Made by a program: the position numbers and the translations under genes. 64,000 nucleotides of DNA from assembly GCA_014529385.2 (NCBI GenBank), contig CM043971.1:84168340-84232339 (forward strand), read 5' to 3'. Origin of the DNA: Adiantum capillus-veneris. Taxonomy: Eukaryota; Streptophyta; Polypodiopsida; Polypodiales; Pteridaceae. Shown piece by piece: positions 34,515 to 45,277 of this stretch. The notes under the pieces are model-generated. The model searched no databases and had not been told where the DNA came from. It saw only the letters and a list, made by a program, of their open reading frames with translations. The first letter of the stretch is position 1, and every line of letters begins with the position of its first letter.

Positions 34515-35003
34515 CCTACAAATGGCATGAACTTTTGTCCTTAAGCTTTCATTATTGCATGCCCAAATGCCTAAAATCTATTTAACAATGAGAAGTGCAT
34601 CTCCCTTTACCATGAGACGTTTTATCCCTTGGCCAATGCACATCTTCAAACCATGAAGTAGTGTGTCGTATTCTGCTTCATTGTTGCTAGTTGAACCATG
34701 TAGATTGACCTTCTCTTTCGTGACCACCTCTACACTTGGGTTGAGCAACACTAGCCCTCCCCCTGCTTTCCCTGTGGCTCGTCGAAAAGCTCCATCAAAG
34801 AACAAGGTAAAAGCATTGGGAATACTTTTTGGTGGTGGCAATGGTAGGGTCTTTACTTGAGGCACCTTAATTTCCTTCTCATGTACCCTATAAGTGAGAA
34901 TCCCTGCCAATTGTGCACGCACACTATCTTCGACCTTGAAAGAGTATTGGAACTCTTGCAACTCCATAATCCACTTTGAGATCCTAGTACTAAGATTCAT
35001 TTG
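34515..35003 (-). pseudogene. E2 aRNH, cut at its upstream end by the CACTA insertion
   Basis: ISKWIMELQEFQYSFKVEDS, then aRNH from FTLFFDGAFRRATGKAGGGL through NNEAEYDTLLHGLK to VKGDALLIVK. A TAG-type stop near 34578 separates it from the integrase frame. Its upstream continuation (the RNase H connection) resumes at 41242 on the far side of the CACTA element. Confidence 0.87.
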
Positions 35004-35145
35004 CACTACAAGAGGCTCTTCATATTAGCGACGCTCACACAGCGACGCTCAAAAAAAAAATCCCGGCGTCGCTATGAGCGTCGCTATGCGCGTCGCAAAT
35101 TTACAAAATGCTCATAGCGACGCTTATAGCGACGCCGGCTGGGGT
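35004..35145 (+). repeat. CACTA 5' terminal and subterminal repeats
   Basis: Terminal CACTACAAGAGG followed by about seven copies of AGCGACGC or its complement between 35028 and 35145, in both orientations. Confidence 0.9.
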
Positions 35146-35240
35146 AAAAAAATAACCGAGCGCGCCCAAAAACTCAGATCTGAGATCTGAGTTAATCTGA
35201 GATCTGAGTTTTTCGGCGCCCTCAAGCAAGGAGCAGGTAA

Positions 35241-35290
<50 letters not shown>

Positions 35291-35296
35291 CTTCTC

Positions 35297-35329
<33 letters not shown>

Positions 35330-35447
35330 AGAGGAAGGAGAGCCAGGTATGCTCCTTCCCTCTCCTCATTCTCATGTTCCCTTCCCCTCTTTCTCTCTCC
35401 CTCTCTCTCTCTCTCACACACACACATACACACACACACATAGTGTT

Positions 35448-35487
<40 letters not shown>

Positions 35488-36641
35488 AACAAAAACAAAA
35501 ACGCACACACACATACATAAACAAAGAATGCACACACACATTGAGAGAGAAAAAGAGAGAGAGAGCATGCATAAACAAAAAACACACGCATTGAGAGAGG
35601 AAAAGAGAGAGAGAACATGCATAAACAAAAAACGCACACATTGAGAGAGGAAAAGAGAGAGAAAACATGCATACGATCCAAAAAAACGCACACACATTGA
35701 GAGAGAAAGAGAGAGAAACTAATTTAACGTCGTAGGAAACTAATTAAAATTAAAAGACCTAAAGATCTAGCCGACGAGGAGTTGAACTCAAGACCTATTA
35801 TTCAAGAGGGAAATGGCATAATCAATCTATCATACTTGGCATGGGTGATAGAAAGGTTATACCATTTATCTCTTTTTATTGGCACACACATCCACACACG
35901 CGCACACACACAAGAAGAAGAGAGGTATAACGTCGTAGGAAACTATCTTAAAAGACGTTAAAGATTAGGTTATATGTAGACTTACATTAAATTAGATTTA
36001 GGTTTATTTTTAACTAGATTTACGTTTATTTAGCTAGATTTAGATTTACGTTATATTAGATTAGATTTAGGTCTCCATAGACTGCGATGCCTGCATGAAG
36101 CGGGTGAACAAAGCCCTCAATGGAATATAGGGTATTGCTGCCTTCACTCATGGTGGGCTCCGTCGATCCAAAAGTACTGGTGAAATGTCTTCAGAAGATA
36201 GGGAAGAAGGTGGATCTTCAGGGCGGCAAGAGTCACTACATCCCCAACACAATGACCATCTAGACAACCTCTAGTCATTAGACTTACGTTAAATTAGATT
36301 TAGCTTTATTTTTAGTTAGATTTACGTTTATTTAGATTTACGCTTATTTACGCTAGATCGAGTCCACGCAAGAATTACTTACGGTTTAGGGTTTAGAGTT
36401 AGACGAACAGTGAAAAGATCTACTGTGAAAAGATGTTAAGATGAAGTGAAGTGCTACAGCTAGAGAAGAGGCAAAGGGTCCACTACATGCAGTATCATGT
36501 AGACGTGGGTGTGTAGATTTCTTGTACCCACAAATATAGGTATTGACCAATAAAGACGAGATTATAACCCGGTGGTTCTGATCTCCGTGCACCTCTAGAC
36601 CGAGGTGTGCGGGGATTGGACATGACTAGAGAATGTGAGGT

Positions 36642-36727
<86 letters not shown>

Positions 36728-36789
36728 GACGAAGAATGCCAATAGAATATTAAATTTGTTGTCTAGGTTATAAGTGTTTTATCCTCATT
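35146..36789 (+). other. CACTA 5' untranslated region rich in microsatellites
   Basis: Contains a GATCTGAG palindromic cluster (35172-35212), (CT)n at about 35240-35285, (CA)n at 35296-35324, further CT/CA/GA tracts to 35720, and a very long (GA)n at 36642-36723. Between these the sequence is AT-rich (ATTTACGTTTATTTAG-like repeats near 35975-36060 and 36280-36350). I see no gene. The frames that span the microsatellites are low complexity. Confidence 0.6.
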
Positions 36790-39660
36790 ATGAGTAGTGA
36801 CGAGGATGTGCGACCGTCCAACCGAAACACCTATCTCTCAACGAGGGTCTTATGTCCTTGTAATCAATGCAAGCATGCTGTGCGACGGACAAGACGTGTT
36901 TATTTGCAACACGTTCGCGAATTTGGCGAGTTCGATCCATCTATTATAGATCGAGTTTTTGCCAATTATAACTCATCGGACTCTGACGCTGGCCAACAAG
37001 CAGCAATCTTGCAACCCAATAGACGTGTTCGCAGGCGCTTTGGTCAAGCAGCATATGTGAGGCCACAAGATGTAGCCTCTGACAACTCGGGGGATGATCA
37101 TGCAGAGCACATTCCCAACGAGGCAATGTTTGAGCCCGAGATTGATGAAATGATCGAGACGATCATGGATTCAGAAAGGCTTATCTATGATGATATGAAA
37201 AGTGAAGCCGATACGCCATTGTATAATGGAGCACGTATGTCTAGATTGAAAGCACTCCTGGTTCTTCTCAACATGCACGCAAAGTTTGGATGGAGTGACA
37301 CTAGCGTCACAGCGCTTTTCAGGTGATCTATTACAATTAGTTTACTTTAATAGAACTCTAAATGTATAATGATCTGATACATTTTTACACGACTGTATCA
37401 TATTTTTATGTTGTGTAGATTGCTGAAAGAGCACATACTACCAGCTGACAATGTGATGCCAGATTCCCGAGATGAAGCAAGAAAGATTTTGCGAAACTTG
37501 GGGATGGATTACAATTCTATCCACGCTTGTCCTAATGACTGCATTCTTTTTAAAAGGGGAATACATAGACATGGAGAAGTGTCCGAAATGTGATTCCGAA
37601 AGATATCGAGTAGATCTCCACGGGACAAAAATTCCACAAAAGGTTTTGCGACATTTCCCTCTGCTTCCTCGCATCAAGCACTTCTTCGAATGTAAGTCCA
37701 TGGCCGCCCTAGCATCATGGCATGAGGAGAATAAATCTTCGTATGGTGTGCTACGAATTCCTGCAGATTGCGTAGCGTGGAAACATATATGGTCGGATTT
37801 TGCCAGGGAAGCTCGATGGAACAAAGATCAACATCTTACAGGTCGAATTGGCTAAGCTTGCCAGGGCGATATAAAGTGGGGAATATGGATGTGTATCTTC
37901 GTCCACTATTGGAAGAGCTAATAGAGGTGGTGGATATGAGCCGACACACAGGACGACGGAATGCTTTGATCAGAGGCATTCTAATGTGGACCATGCATGA
38001 CTATCCCGGGCTAACAGAATGCTCAGGTGATCTATTGACACTCCTCACTCAGACACTGTAAATCTTGTTTTTTCCCATAGTTGATCTATTATCATGTGTA
38101 TACATGCAGGGCTTCAAACAAGCGGATACAGAGCATGTGTCACATGTGGACCTAGACTGAATGCACGTAGGGCACCCTCACTGAAGAAGCAAATCTACGA
38201 AGGTCATCAAGCGTATCTTCCAGAGAATCATGTGTTACGCGACGGCTTTTTGGAAGAGAGCCACCAAGGATGTCTGCACAAGCATGGTTAGAGCAGAAGG
38301 AGATGTGTGATGACGGATTGCCTCCAGGGATGAAGAGACTATCTCTATGGTACGAGTTACCATACTGGCCCCGACTCATGATCAATCACTTGCTCGATCC
38401 AATGCACATATTTAAGAATGTGGGTAATCTACTATGGGACCATTTGACGGCAAGAAAGATACTTTGGAGCCAGAGTTGACCTTAGAAATGTGGATCGTAT
38501 GGAGCAATATTGGCCGCAAACAGCGTCTGATGGATCGATAAAACTCCCTAAAGCACCATGGATTTTCATAGGAGCCCAAGAACGCAAGTAAAAGAGACCA
38601 TTCGATCTTTGCGGACCCCCACTGGCGTAATGCACTCGCTCCGAACGTGTTTTACTAAAGAAGGAAAGCTTACGGTTTGAAGTCACACGATTGGCATAAA
38701 ATGTGTCAGGTACGTTCATAGTGGACTTTAATATCATTGCATAAAATGTGGACTTTAATATCATTGCTGCACATACTTTACAGTTTATTTTACGTTGCCA
38801 TTGAGGGATGTTTGTCTCTCGACATCCGTAACACAATCTACAAACTTGCAAAGCTGGTGCAATGGATCTCACAAAAGGAGATCAACGTAGACTCCATACC
38901 ATTCGCCAAACTAAATGCTGCGGAGCTTGTGTGCATGTTTGAGAAACATTTTCCTACTACAATGCTAACCATTCAGGTGCATCTTCTTGTTCACATAGTG
39001 GATGAGGTGGAAATAGCTGGCACAGTTCATTCCAGATGGATGTTCTTCTTAGAGCGTTTCATGAAAACGCTTAAGGGATATGTGCGTCAAAAGGCACGTC
39101 TGGAGGGTAGCATGGCAGAAGGTTGGTTGGTATCAGAGTCCCTAGTGTACATTGGAGAGTGGCTAGACGGATTTGATAAATCCCGGGACACGCTATGGCG
39201 AACCATAGATGATGAGCGCATATCTGGGATTGTCATGTGCAATCTCGGTGTTGAGAGGAAGATGACGGAAGATCTAGAGGCTAAAATCAACCGATTTTGC
39301 ATGCTTCACAATCCAGTGATGCAAAAGTGGATTTCACAATATGAGGATGCAAAGCAAGAGCGACAAAGGGCACGAATCGAGTGGAGACGGGGAAGACGAC
39401 CACCGATGCACTATCTAGCGGTTCTGGAGAGCCTACCAACCTTCATGAGCTTAAGATGGTTGCACAACCAATTGAAAAGTGCACAACAATGCGGTGACGA
39501 AGTGACTGAAGAAGAGTGGTTGTTGTGGGGATTCCGCCACCGATGCCTCCACACCGCCTCGTGTTCGACGAGGCTCTTTACCCTCCCCTTCTTTGCCCGC
39601 CCCCACATCAGCCACAACATCGCCATCTACGCCAGGTTTTGCACGACTGACTGTTCCTAG
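36790..39660 (+). pseudogene. CACTA transposase (TNPD / tnp2-like), decayed
   Basis: The start at 36790 opens a transposase-associated domain (VLCPCNQCKHAVRRTRRVYL). Exon 1 ends at 37322 and joins 37419 across a GT-AG intron, giving VTALFRLLKEHILPADN. The tnp2-like domain follows: HACPNDCILF, then after a 1-bp frameshift near 37552 EYIDMEKCPKCDSERYR; PGRYKVGNMDVYLRPLLEEL; after a second intron (38027-38109) SGYRACVTCGPRLNARRAP; ELPYWPRLMINHLLDPMHIF. From about 38780 a DUF4218-like part runs on (LLVHIVDEVEIAGTVHSRWM, FLERFMKTLKGYVRQKA). Sequence expected between 37830 and 37870, usually carrying the DGFNPFG block, is absent, and further stops lie at 38470-38700. A nonfunctional transposase is likely. 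Confidence 0.85.
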
Positions 39661-40614
39661 AAGCTACACACCTCTACCTACTCCGCCAGGAGCCACCCCA
39701 CTCGACACTCCTCGCTTCGGGGCCCAGACGTCGGTGGAAACACCTGACGTCCGTACCCCCATCGACACGCCGCTAGAGACCCCTGCCGGGACACCCAGGT
39801 TCACACGTCACCGGCCAGAGGGCTTGCCTTACTCCGTCGACATCAGCGGCGGCATCATCATGGATGATGATGGCAAGAAGGTGATCTCGCGCATGCGTGG
39901 TCTTTGCTCTCAGCTGTTTAGACACTACATACTAAACAAATGGAGTGGAGTACCAAGTGATTTAAAAAACAGAGTCATCAGCATACTTCATGATGAGTTT
40001 CCCGTTCCAACACAGGATCAGCGCTTCAATGAAGACCTGATGAAGATTCGAATGCGCGAATACTGCAAACACAAGCGTTCCGAAGTGCAAAAAGCAATCA
40101 AAATGGTGGAACAGGCCAGATTGGCTGGCCAAAGAAGATTGGAAGAATGCGAAGAAAGCACGTGCGAGAATCCCGACAAGTGGAAGCAACAAAAGGATGC
40201 AGCAAAGCGCGAGTAGAGGCAGGGAGCTCGCACCACTTGGGGAGCGGTGGATGGGCATCATTTGAGGCCGATTTTGTAAGTGTTTTCGCATTGCTCTTAT
40301 GTTCGATAGTTTAGGGTTATGAGTTTTTTAATTCTAACATAATGAAATCTTTGTATGTTTTGACAGTGGTCGATGACAAGACGTGATCCCACACCGTACG
40401 AGCGCGAGTACGCAGGCAGGAAGGGCTTAAACGCCCTGATGGACATTCTCAGTTCTCGCGGTGGCATGGTTAGTATTAGGGTTTACTCTTTTTTATTTTT
40501 TGTATTGTTTTATAAATGTCGTTATATGTTTATACTTACTGAAAGCTGTCTTATTGTCTTTTTTTGCAGAATCCGACAGATACGCCGCTTGGACGCGATG
40601 AGGCGTCTGACTAG
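39593..40614 (+). pseudogene. CACTA second gene (TNPA / plant transposase-24-like)
   Basis: The first 207 codons begin with a Thr/Pro-rich low-complexity region (residues 1-70), then KWSGVPSDLKNRVISILHDE and FNEDLMKIRMREYCKHKRSE, resembling the conserved part of plant CACTA accessory proteins. The frame closes at 40216 by a 1-bp shift. In the neighbouring frame ARVEAGSSHHLGSGGWASFE continues and splices cleanly over two GT-AG introns (40276-40366, 40469-40569) into MTRRDPTPYEREYAG and NPTDTPLGRDEASD before TAG at 40612. The intact splice sites support a real gene with one late frameshift. The function, DNA binding to subterminal repeats, is inferred from the En/Spm family. Confidence 0.72.
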
Positions 40615-40978
40615 ACGACGTCAGTTTAGCCGTAGCTAGATAGCATTAGTTTAGGGTTTCTCATAGCTTATGTATCATGAGACGGATTTTATACGTCTTT
40701 TTGAACCATGTATATTATTACATTTGTCACCACAGTTCCTTTTGCCAATCAATTCTTTATGCCTATGATGTTGTACAATTGTCATTATTACATTTGCCAA
40801 TCAATTCATTTTGCCTATGATGTGTACAATTGTCAATTTTGCAAACAATGCGTCTTGTGGGTGACTATTTTGGGTCTATTATGTATCCTTGCACTTTTTT
40901 TAAAAAGTGAATCAAGTACAATATGGTTGATGGGTGGCAGGGCATTCAATGTCCTGCCACCAAAAAAATATTCTCTCG
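40615..40978 (+). other. CACTA 3' untranslated region
   Basis: AT-rich, with a local repeat of TTTGCCAATCAATTC at 40740 and 40793. No gene. Confidence 0.5.
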
Positions 40979-41238
40979 GGCGTCGCTATAAGCGTCGCTA
41001 TTTATGGCTCTGTAGCGTCGCTATGAGCGTCGCTATAGTCTTCTGTGTAACCGTCGCTATATGCGTCGCTATGAGTGTCTCTATGAACGTCGCTATATAG
41101 CGACGCATATAGCGACGCAGATAGCGACGCTCTCGTAGCGACGCTCGTAGCGACGGTTTTAGTGACGCCGGGGGTTACAAAAACCCAGTGTATTTCCGTC
41201 GCTAACAGCGTCATAAGAGCACACAACCTCTTGTGGTG
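40979..41238 (+). repeat. CACTA 3' subterminal repeats and terminus
   Basis: About a dozen AGCGACGC/GCGTCGCT motifs, first mostly in GCGTCGCT and then (from 41097) in AGCGACGC orientation, followed by the terminus CCTCTTGTGGTG. Confidence 0.9.
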
Positions 41239-41241
41239 TTG

Positions 41242-42629
41242 AGATGACGCCCAAGGGAACAAATTTTCTGCAGTGAGAATTACAAAAGGTTTTGGTAGCA
41301 GGTAGGATCTAAACTTTCTCACCGCAAACATGAGAGAAAGCATCATGAGTTTTGCTTCTGTGTAGTCTCTCTCCAAAGCATTCATGACCCTACTAGCAAA
41401 GTAGATGGGTCGCATCCTTGTACTGTGGGGATCTTGTTGTAGTAACACAGCACCAATTGTTTCCCTTCCAACACTAGAGCTAACAAAGAATGTGTACACC
41501 CAACAAGGAGGCATGAGTGTTGGTAGCTCTGACAAAATGACTTTAATGTTACAAAAATACTCTTCAAGCTCATCAGACCATGCAAATTCTACTTGTTGTG
41601 TCAACTTTTTGCAAAGGATGAAGCAACTCGAGGCTAAGTGAATGAAGCGTGACATATACTTCACCTTCTGAATGAAAGAGATGACCTCCTTAAGACTCTT
41701 CGATGATGGGAAGCTCAATAAGAGCCTTTGCCTTTGAAGGATCCACCTCAATGCCTTTATAGGAAACCTTGTGACCGAGCAAGATCACTTCATCCTCACC
41801 TATGTGGCACTTGTCGGGGTTGAGTTGACCTCCCATGTCGTAGAGCTTCTTAAACCTTCTTCTACCTTTGTAGATGCAATGATTTTGAGCTATAAAGTCA
41901 GAAATCATCAATGAACACCCTAATTGACTTTCCAAAGAATGCTTGAAACACCATGTTCATGAAACGTTGGAATGTTGCAGGAGCATTTGTCAGACCAAAT
42001 GGCACGACTCTAAAAGCATAACAACCCCAAGGAGTGATAAAGGTTGTTTTCAATTGATCTTCCAATGCGATACCTATTTGAAAGTAGCCTGAGTAGCCAT
42101 CACACACAGTGTACTTCTGATGACCAGCTACCTCATTTAGTATCTCATCCTGAAATGGGAGGGGAAAGTGATCTCTTTTTGCTGCCTCATTGAGTGGACG
42201 GTAATCCACACACACCCTCCACTTTCCGTTTTTCTTAGGAGTGACAACAACGGGAGAGACCCACTCTGAATTCTCCACTGGATAAATGAAACCTGCTGCT
42301 AGAAGCTTTCTTACCTCCTTGAGTAAAGCCTGCTCCTTGATGACTCCTAGCCTTCATAGCTTCTGAGCCTTAGGTGTGGCCTCTGGCTTCAACTCAATTT
42401 TGTGTTGAACAGCATCTACTCCACGCACATCAGTGTAGTCTGTAGAAAAAATCCTAGGAAATTTCCTTAGCACATATTTGAACTCCTCTCTTTCATCCTT
42501 TGTAAATATTGTAGATAGCATACCTTCTAGCATTCTTTCATCTTCCACTTTTTGGTTCTCTTGGGAACCTACCTCCTCCAAACCTTGACAAGAGGTCTCT
42601 TGGTTGGTTGGCTTAAACCTTACCCCCAT
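41242..42629 (-). pseudogene. E2 reverse transcriptase and RNase H, broken
   Basis: RT blocks TPKKNGKWRVCVDYRPLNE, VPFGLTNAPATFQRF and active site VFIDDF are followed immediately by TGA (41898). Further shifts near 41860-41935 separate LNPDKCHIGEDEVILLGHKV and the RNase H connection (41242-41690) into other frames. Upstream the stretch 42354-42629 ends at a TGA where E1 has CGA (Arg). Confidence 0.88.
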
Positions 42630-42833
42630 GACTTCGATGGAAGACTCCTCTTCAGTAATGCTGCCGCTACTTTCTTCTTCTTCTCAAGTGTTATAGGTCC
42701 AACCTTCTTCCGTCTCACTTTGAGATGATTCTTCATGGAGCTCCTCTTGGCGTTGCTCCTTCATGTCAAAGACAACCTTCTTAGAATTGTCGTTCCTGCA
42801 AATTAGCTTTCCACTCTCCCAATCCTGCAAAGC

Positions 42834-44453
42834 TCACATTTTCATTAGCCATGGTCTCCCTAGGAAAAATGGGTAACCATTTCCTTTGGTAGACATGACA
42901 TAGAAATCCACTGCCTTCTTAATGCCAAAGGCCTCCACAAAAACATTTTTACAAATGCCTACGCACCTAGCCTTGCTATTGTTTGCCATCTTGACCTTAA
43001 TTTCAGGTGTCTCATGGATGTGCATGCCTAGTTTTTGCATGAGTCCCTCTGTCATGATGCAAATTTGTGCACCCCCATCCACTAGACCTTTCCTAACAAA
43101 TCTCCCTTTTATGTAACAATCTAGCACAGGTGTAATGTCCTCATTCATTTCAGCTTGTGCAATTTTTACAATAGGCACACTCTCTTTTACCTTTCTTTTA
43201 GTGCTAACTGCCCTTGTTAAATCCCTCCTTACTTGTGGACATAATGCAAGAAATTGAGGCCATGAGATATCAGGACCCTTACCTCTCATGTCTTCCAACA
43301 GGTTGTATGGAGCCATTCCATGTCCAAGAGGAAAGTCTTGGAGGTTGATACGACGTCGAGTCCTCTTAGCTTCCTTGGTCTCCTTTGCCTTCTTTTCTCG
43401 TCCATGGTCACTTTGTGATGCAACTCCTTCTTTCTCCTTACCTTTCCCTTGGCCACGCTTAATGCCATTTGCTTCCATGTCAACCTCTCTTGAATTTGTC
43501 ACCTCTACCACATGCACGTTTGGGTCTGGCAAAGGTGGAACTCCTTCCACTCCTTGTGGAGGTGGTCTTGCTCCATTTGGCCTTTGTATAAGCCGTGGTT
43601 GCTGACTAGTTCCTTCACTTGCATTCATCACTGGGTAATTCAAGTTAGGTCTCCCTGGCTCCCCACGGGGCCAAGGACAATTATACATCCCATGTCCAGA
43701 CTCACCGCAATTCCAACATTGCAAGACTCTCCTAGGTCGTGGGTCTCACTCTTCAGACTTCTTTGCTTGTCCTTTTGGACCTACAACTTGTGCAAGGTGA
43801 ATTGACAAGCTGCTTAAAGATTCATTTAACTTCTCAATCACTTCCGCCGTTACCTGAGGAAGCTCCCTAGATGTTGATGCTTGTGACTTACCTTTGGGTA
43901 TAAGACCTTCTATTGGAACCTCCCCCCTTAAGCACTTGAGTTTCCTATATTTCTTAGCAGCCCTAGTTTCAGCTGCATCAAAGGTAGCAGGTGCACCCAC
44001 CTCAACTTTTACCTTAAGGTCAGGAAAGATTCCGGCTATGAACCTCTCCCCCTTTAGAAATTCTGTACCATCACCAGGGTTAGCAGCATTTCGTATCCAT
44101 AGAGCCCAAAGACGTAGGAACTCTTGCTTGTACAAGTAGTAGTCATCTAAGACTTTTTGCTTATGAGAAACAATGTCTTGTCGTAATTTCTGAGTATTTT
44201 AGGGATCAAAGAAGTATTTCTTGAAACGATTCAAAACTTCCGTGTAATTCCCTTTAACTTCCTCAGGCAAAGAGTCAAACCAAGTGCTAGCATCTTTCCT
44301 TAGGACCACCTCAAACATTTCTACACGTTCTTGATCAGTTACTATCCTCTTGATACAGCAAGACATCTTGAAATTCGCTAGAAATAATTCTGCATTCTCT
44401 CCAGGTTCTCCAAAGAAAAGAGGATATCCAGACATTTGGCGTTGGCTCTCCAT
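42834..44453 (-). pseudogene. E2 gag and protease with several nonsense codons
   Basis: Starts at 44453 (MESQRQMSGYPLFFGEP). The capsid region is interrupted by TAA at 44199 and TGA at 43746, the latter at a CGA codon in E1. The intact CCHC knuckle CWNCGESGHGMYNC (43680-43724) is followed by basic linker and protease active site LVDGGAQICIMTEG, then FFLGRPWLMKM and a TGA at 42834 (CGA in E1). All these pieces are in one phase, so decay to this point is by substitution only. Confidence 0.88.
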
Positions 44454-44821
44454 TGAATTGATTTCAAAGTGACGCGTTTTTGTTTTTTCTTTCTTTAAAA
44501 GATTTACACACTAATATTTTCTAAATTGCAATCTATTCTACAACCAAATCAAAATATTCACATCAAATGACCTATGATAATCAATAAGAGGTAGAATGGC
44601 AGGGTTTGGTGACGCGAGAATTTCTCCTACTCTTTGGGCACCAAACAGGAATACCATACATTGTTGAAAATGGATTTTTCTACTAATTGCAATGTTTACT
44701 CTAATGTGTGGAGTGAAATGAAATGAAACCTGTATTCTTGGGCCATTATCCATGGTCTATACATGAACTGATTCTTAAAACAAAACAAAAATATAGACGT
44801 CCAAACTAAGGTCGTACCTAA

Positions 44822-45277
44822 CATGGATTGCCAACATCCATCGTGTCACATAGAAATCTTAGAATGACTAGTAATTTTTGGAAAAGATATCTTTGAAAAT
44901 CTAGGCACAAGATTGAATTTCTCTTCGACCTATCACCCACAAATGGATGGCAAAGTGAGATAGCCAATCTTATGATAGTCAATCTACTAAAGAATTATGT
45001 TATAGAAGTAGATCAACGCTCACAATGGAAAAAGTACTTACCCCTTCTAGAGTATGCATACAATAATACTATCCATCCTTCTATAAGAAAAGCACCTTTT
45101 GAAATCATAGAGGGAAGACCTAAAAGTCCCTTGCTACTTCAAGTACATGGGAAGATCTTCGTTGTCAATGAGTATAGCCATGACCTACAAAAATCTTTCC
45201 AAAAGATTAAGGAGGCTATATCCATCTCTCAACGAAGGCAAAAATTTGCTGCTCACAAGCAAATATGGGCTTAACAT
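44822..45277 (+). pseudogene. G4 integrase core, inverted piece
   Basis: Reads on the plus strand, opposite to the rest of G4: VNLLKNYVIEVDQRSQWKKY, LPLLEYAYNNTIHPSIRKAP, FEIIEGRPKSPLLLQVHGKI. Reverse-complemented, its end at 45277 continues the G4 sequence at 30186 and its start at 44822 continues into 48099, as shown by alignment to the G2 units. It is therefore the E2 insertion-site flank carried along in an inversion. Confidence 0.88.

Larger units (their letters stand above)
35004..41238 (+). mobile_element. CACTA (En/Spm-type) DNA transposon nested in E2
   Basis: 6235 bp with inverted ends CACTACAAGAGG (35004) and CCTCTTGTGGTG (41227-41238; reverse complement CACCACAAGAGG, one mismatch). 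It is flanked by the 3-bp duplication TTG, the size known for CACTA elements. The uninterrupted site is seen in E1 (20274-20290) and E3 as ATTCATTTGAGATGA, so the empty site is proven by paralogues. Subterminal regions are packed with AGCGACGC/GCGTCGCT motifs in both orientations, typical of the transposase-binding repeats of CACTA elements. It encodes a transposase-like gene and a second gene, both on the plus strand. Confidence 0.96.
30187..44821 (-). mobile_element. Tat-type gypsy element E2 (main part), carrying a nested CACTA
   Basis: 3' LTR (30187-32903), PPT, integrase (32932-34514), aRNH/RNase H (34515-35003 and 41242-41750), RT, protease and gag (41898-44453), then part of the leader up to 44821. 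The rest of the leader, the PBS and the 5' LTR lie in inverted orientation at 45278-48098. The target duplication ATGT is at 30183-30186 and, after undoing the inversion, next to 45278 (45274-45277 reads ACAT on the plus strand). Pol is split by the CACTA insertion at TTG (35001-35003 / 41239-41241). Confidence 0.92.

Noticed and set aside
35101-35697. Long minus-strand frames of almost 200 codons rich in Ser, Leu, Cys and Val
   Set aside because: Pure translation of CT/CA/GA microsatellites in the CACTA leader; no stop because the repeats lack stop codons.
35765-35870. Stretch resembling a tRNA-derived sequence (GAGTTGAACTCAAGACC)
   Set aside because: Only the T-arm-like part is suggestive; arms do not pair.
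41002-41751. 249-codon frame fusing E2 RNase H to an Ala/Ser/Asp-rich tail
   Set aside because: The tail is simply translation of the CACTA subterminal GCGTCGCT repeats across the insertion junction.
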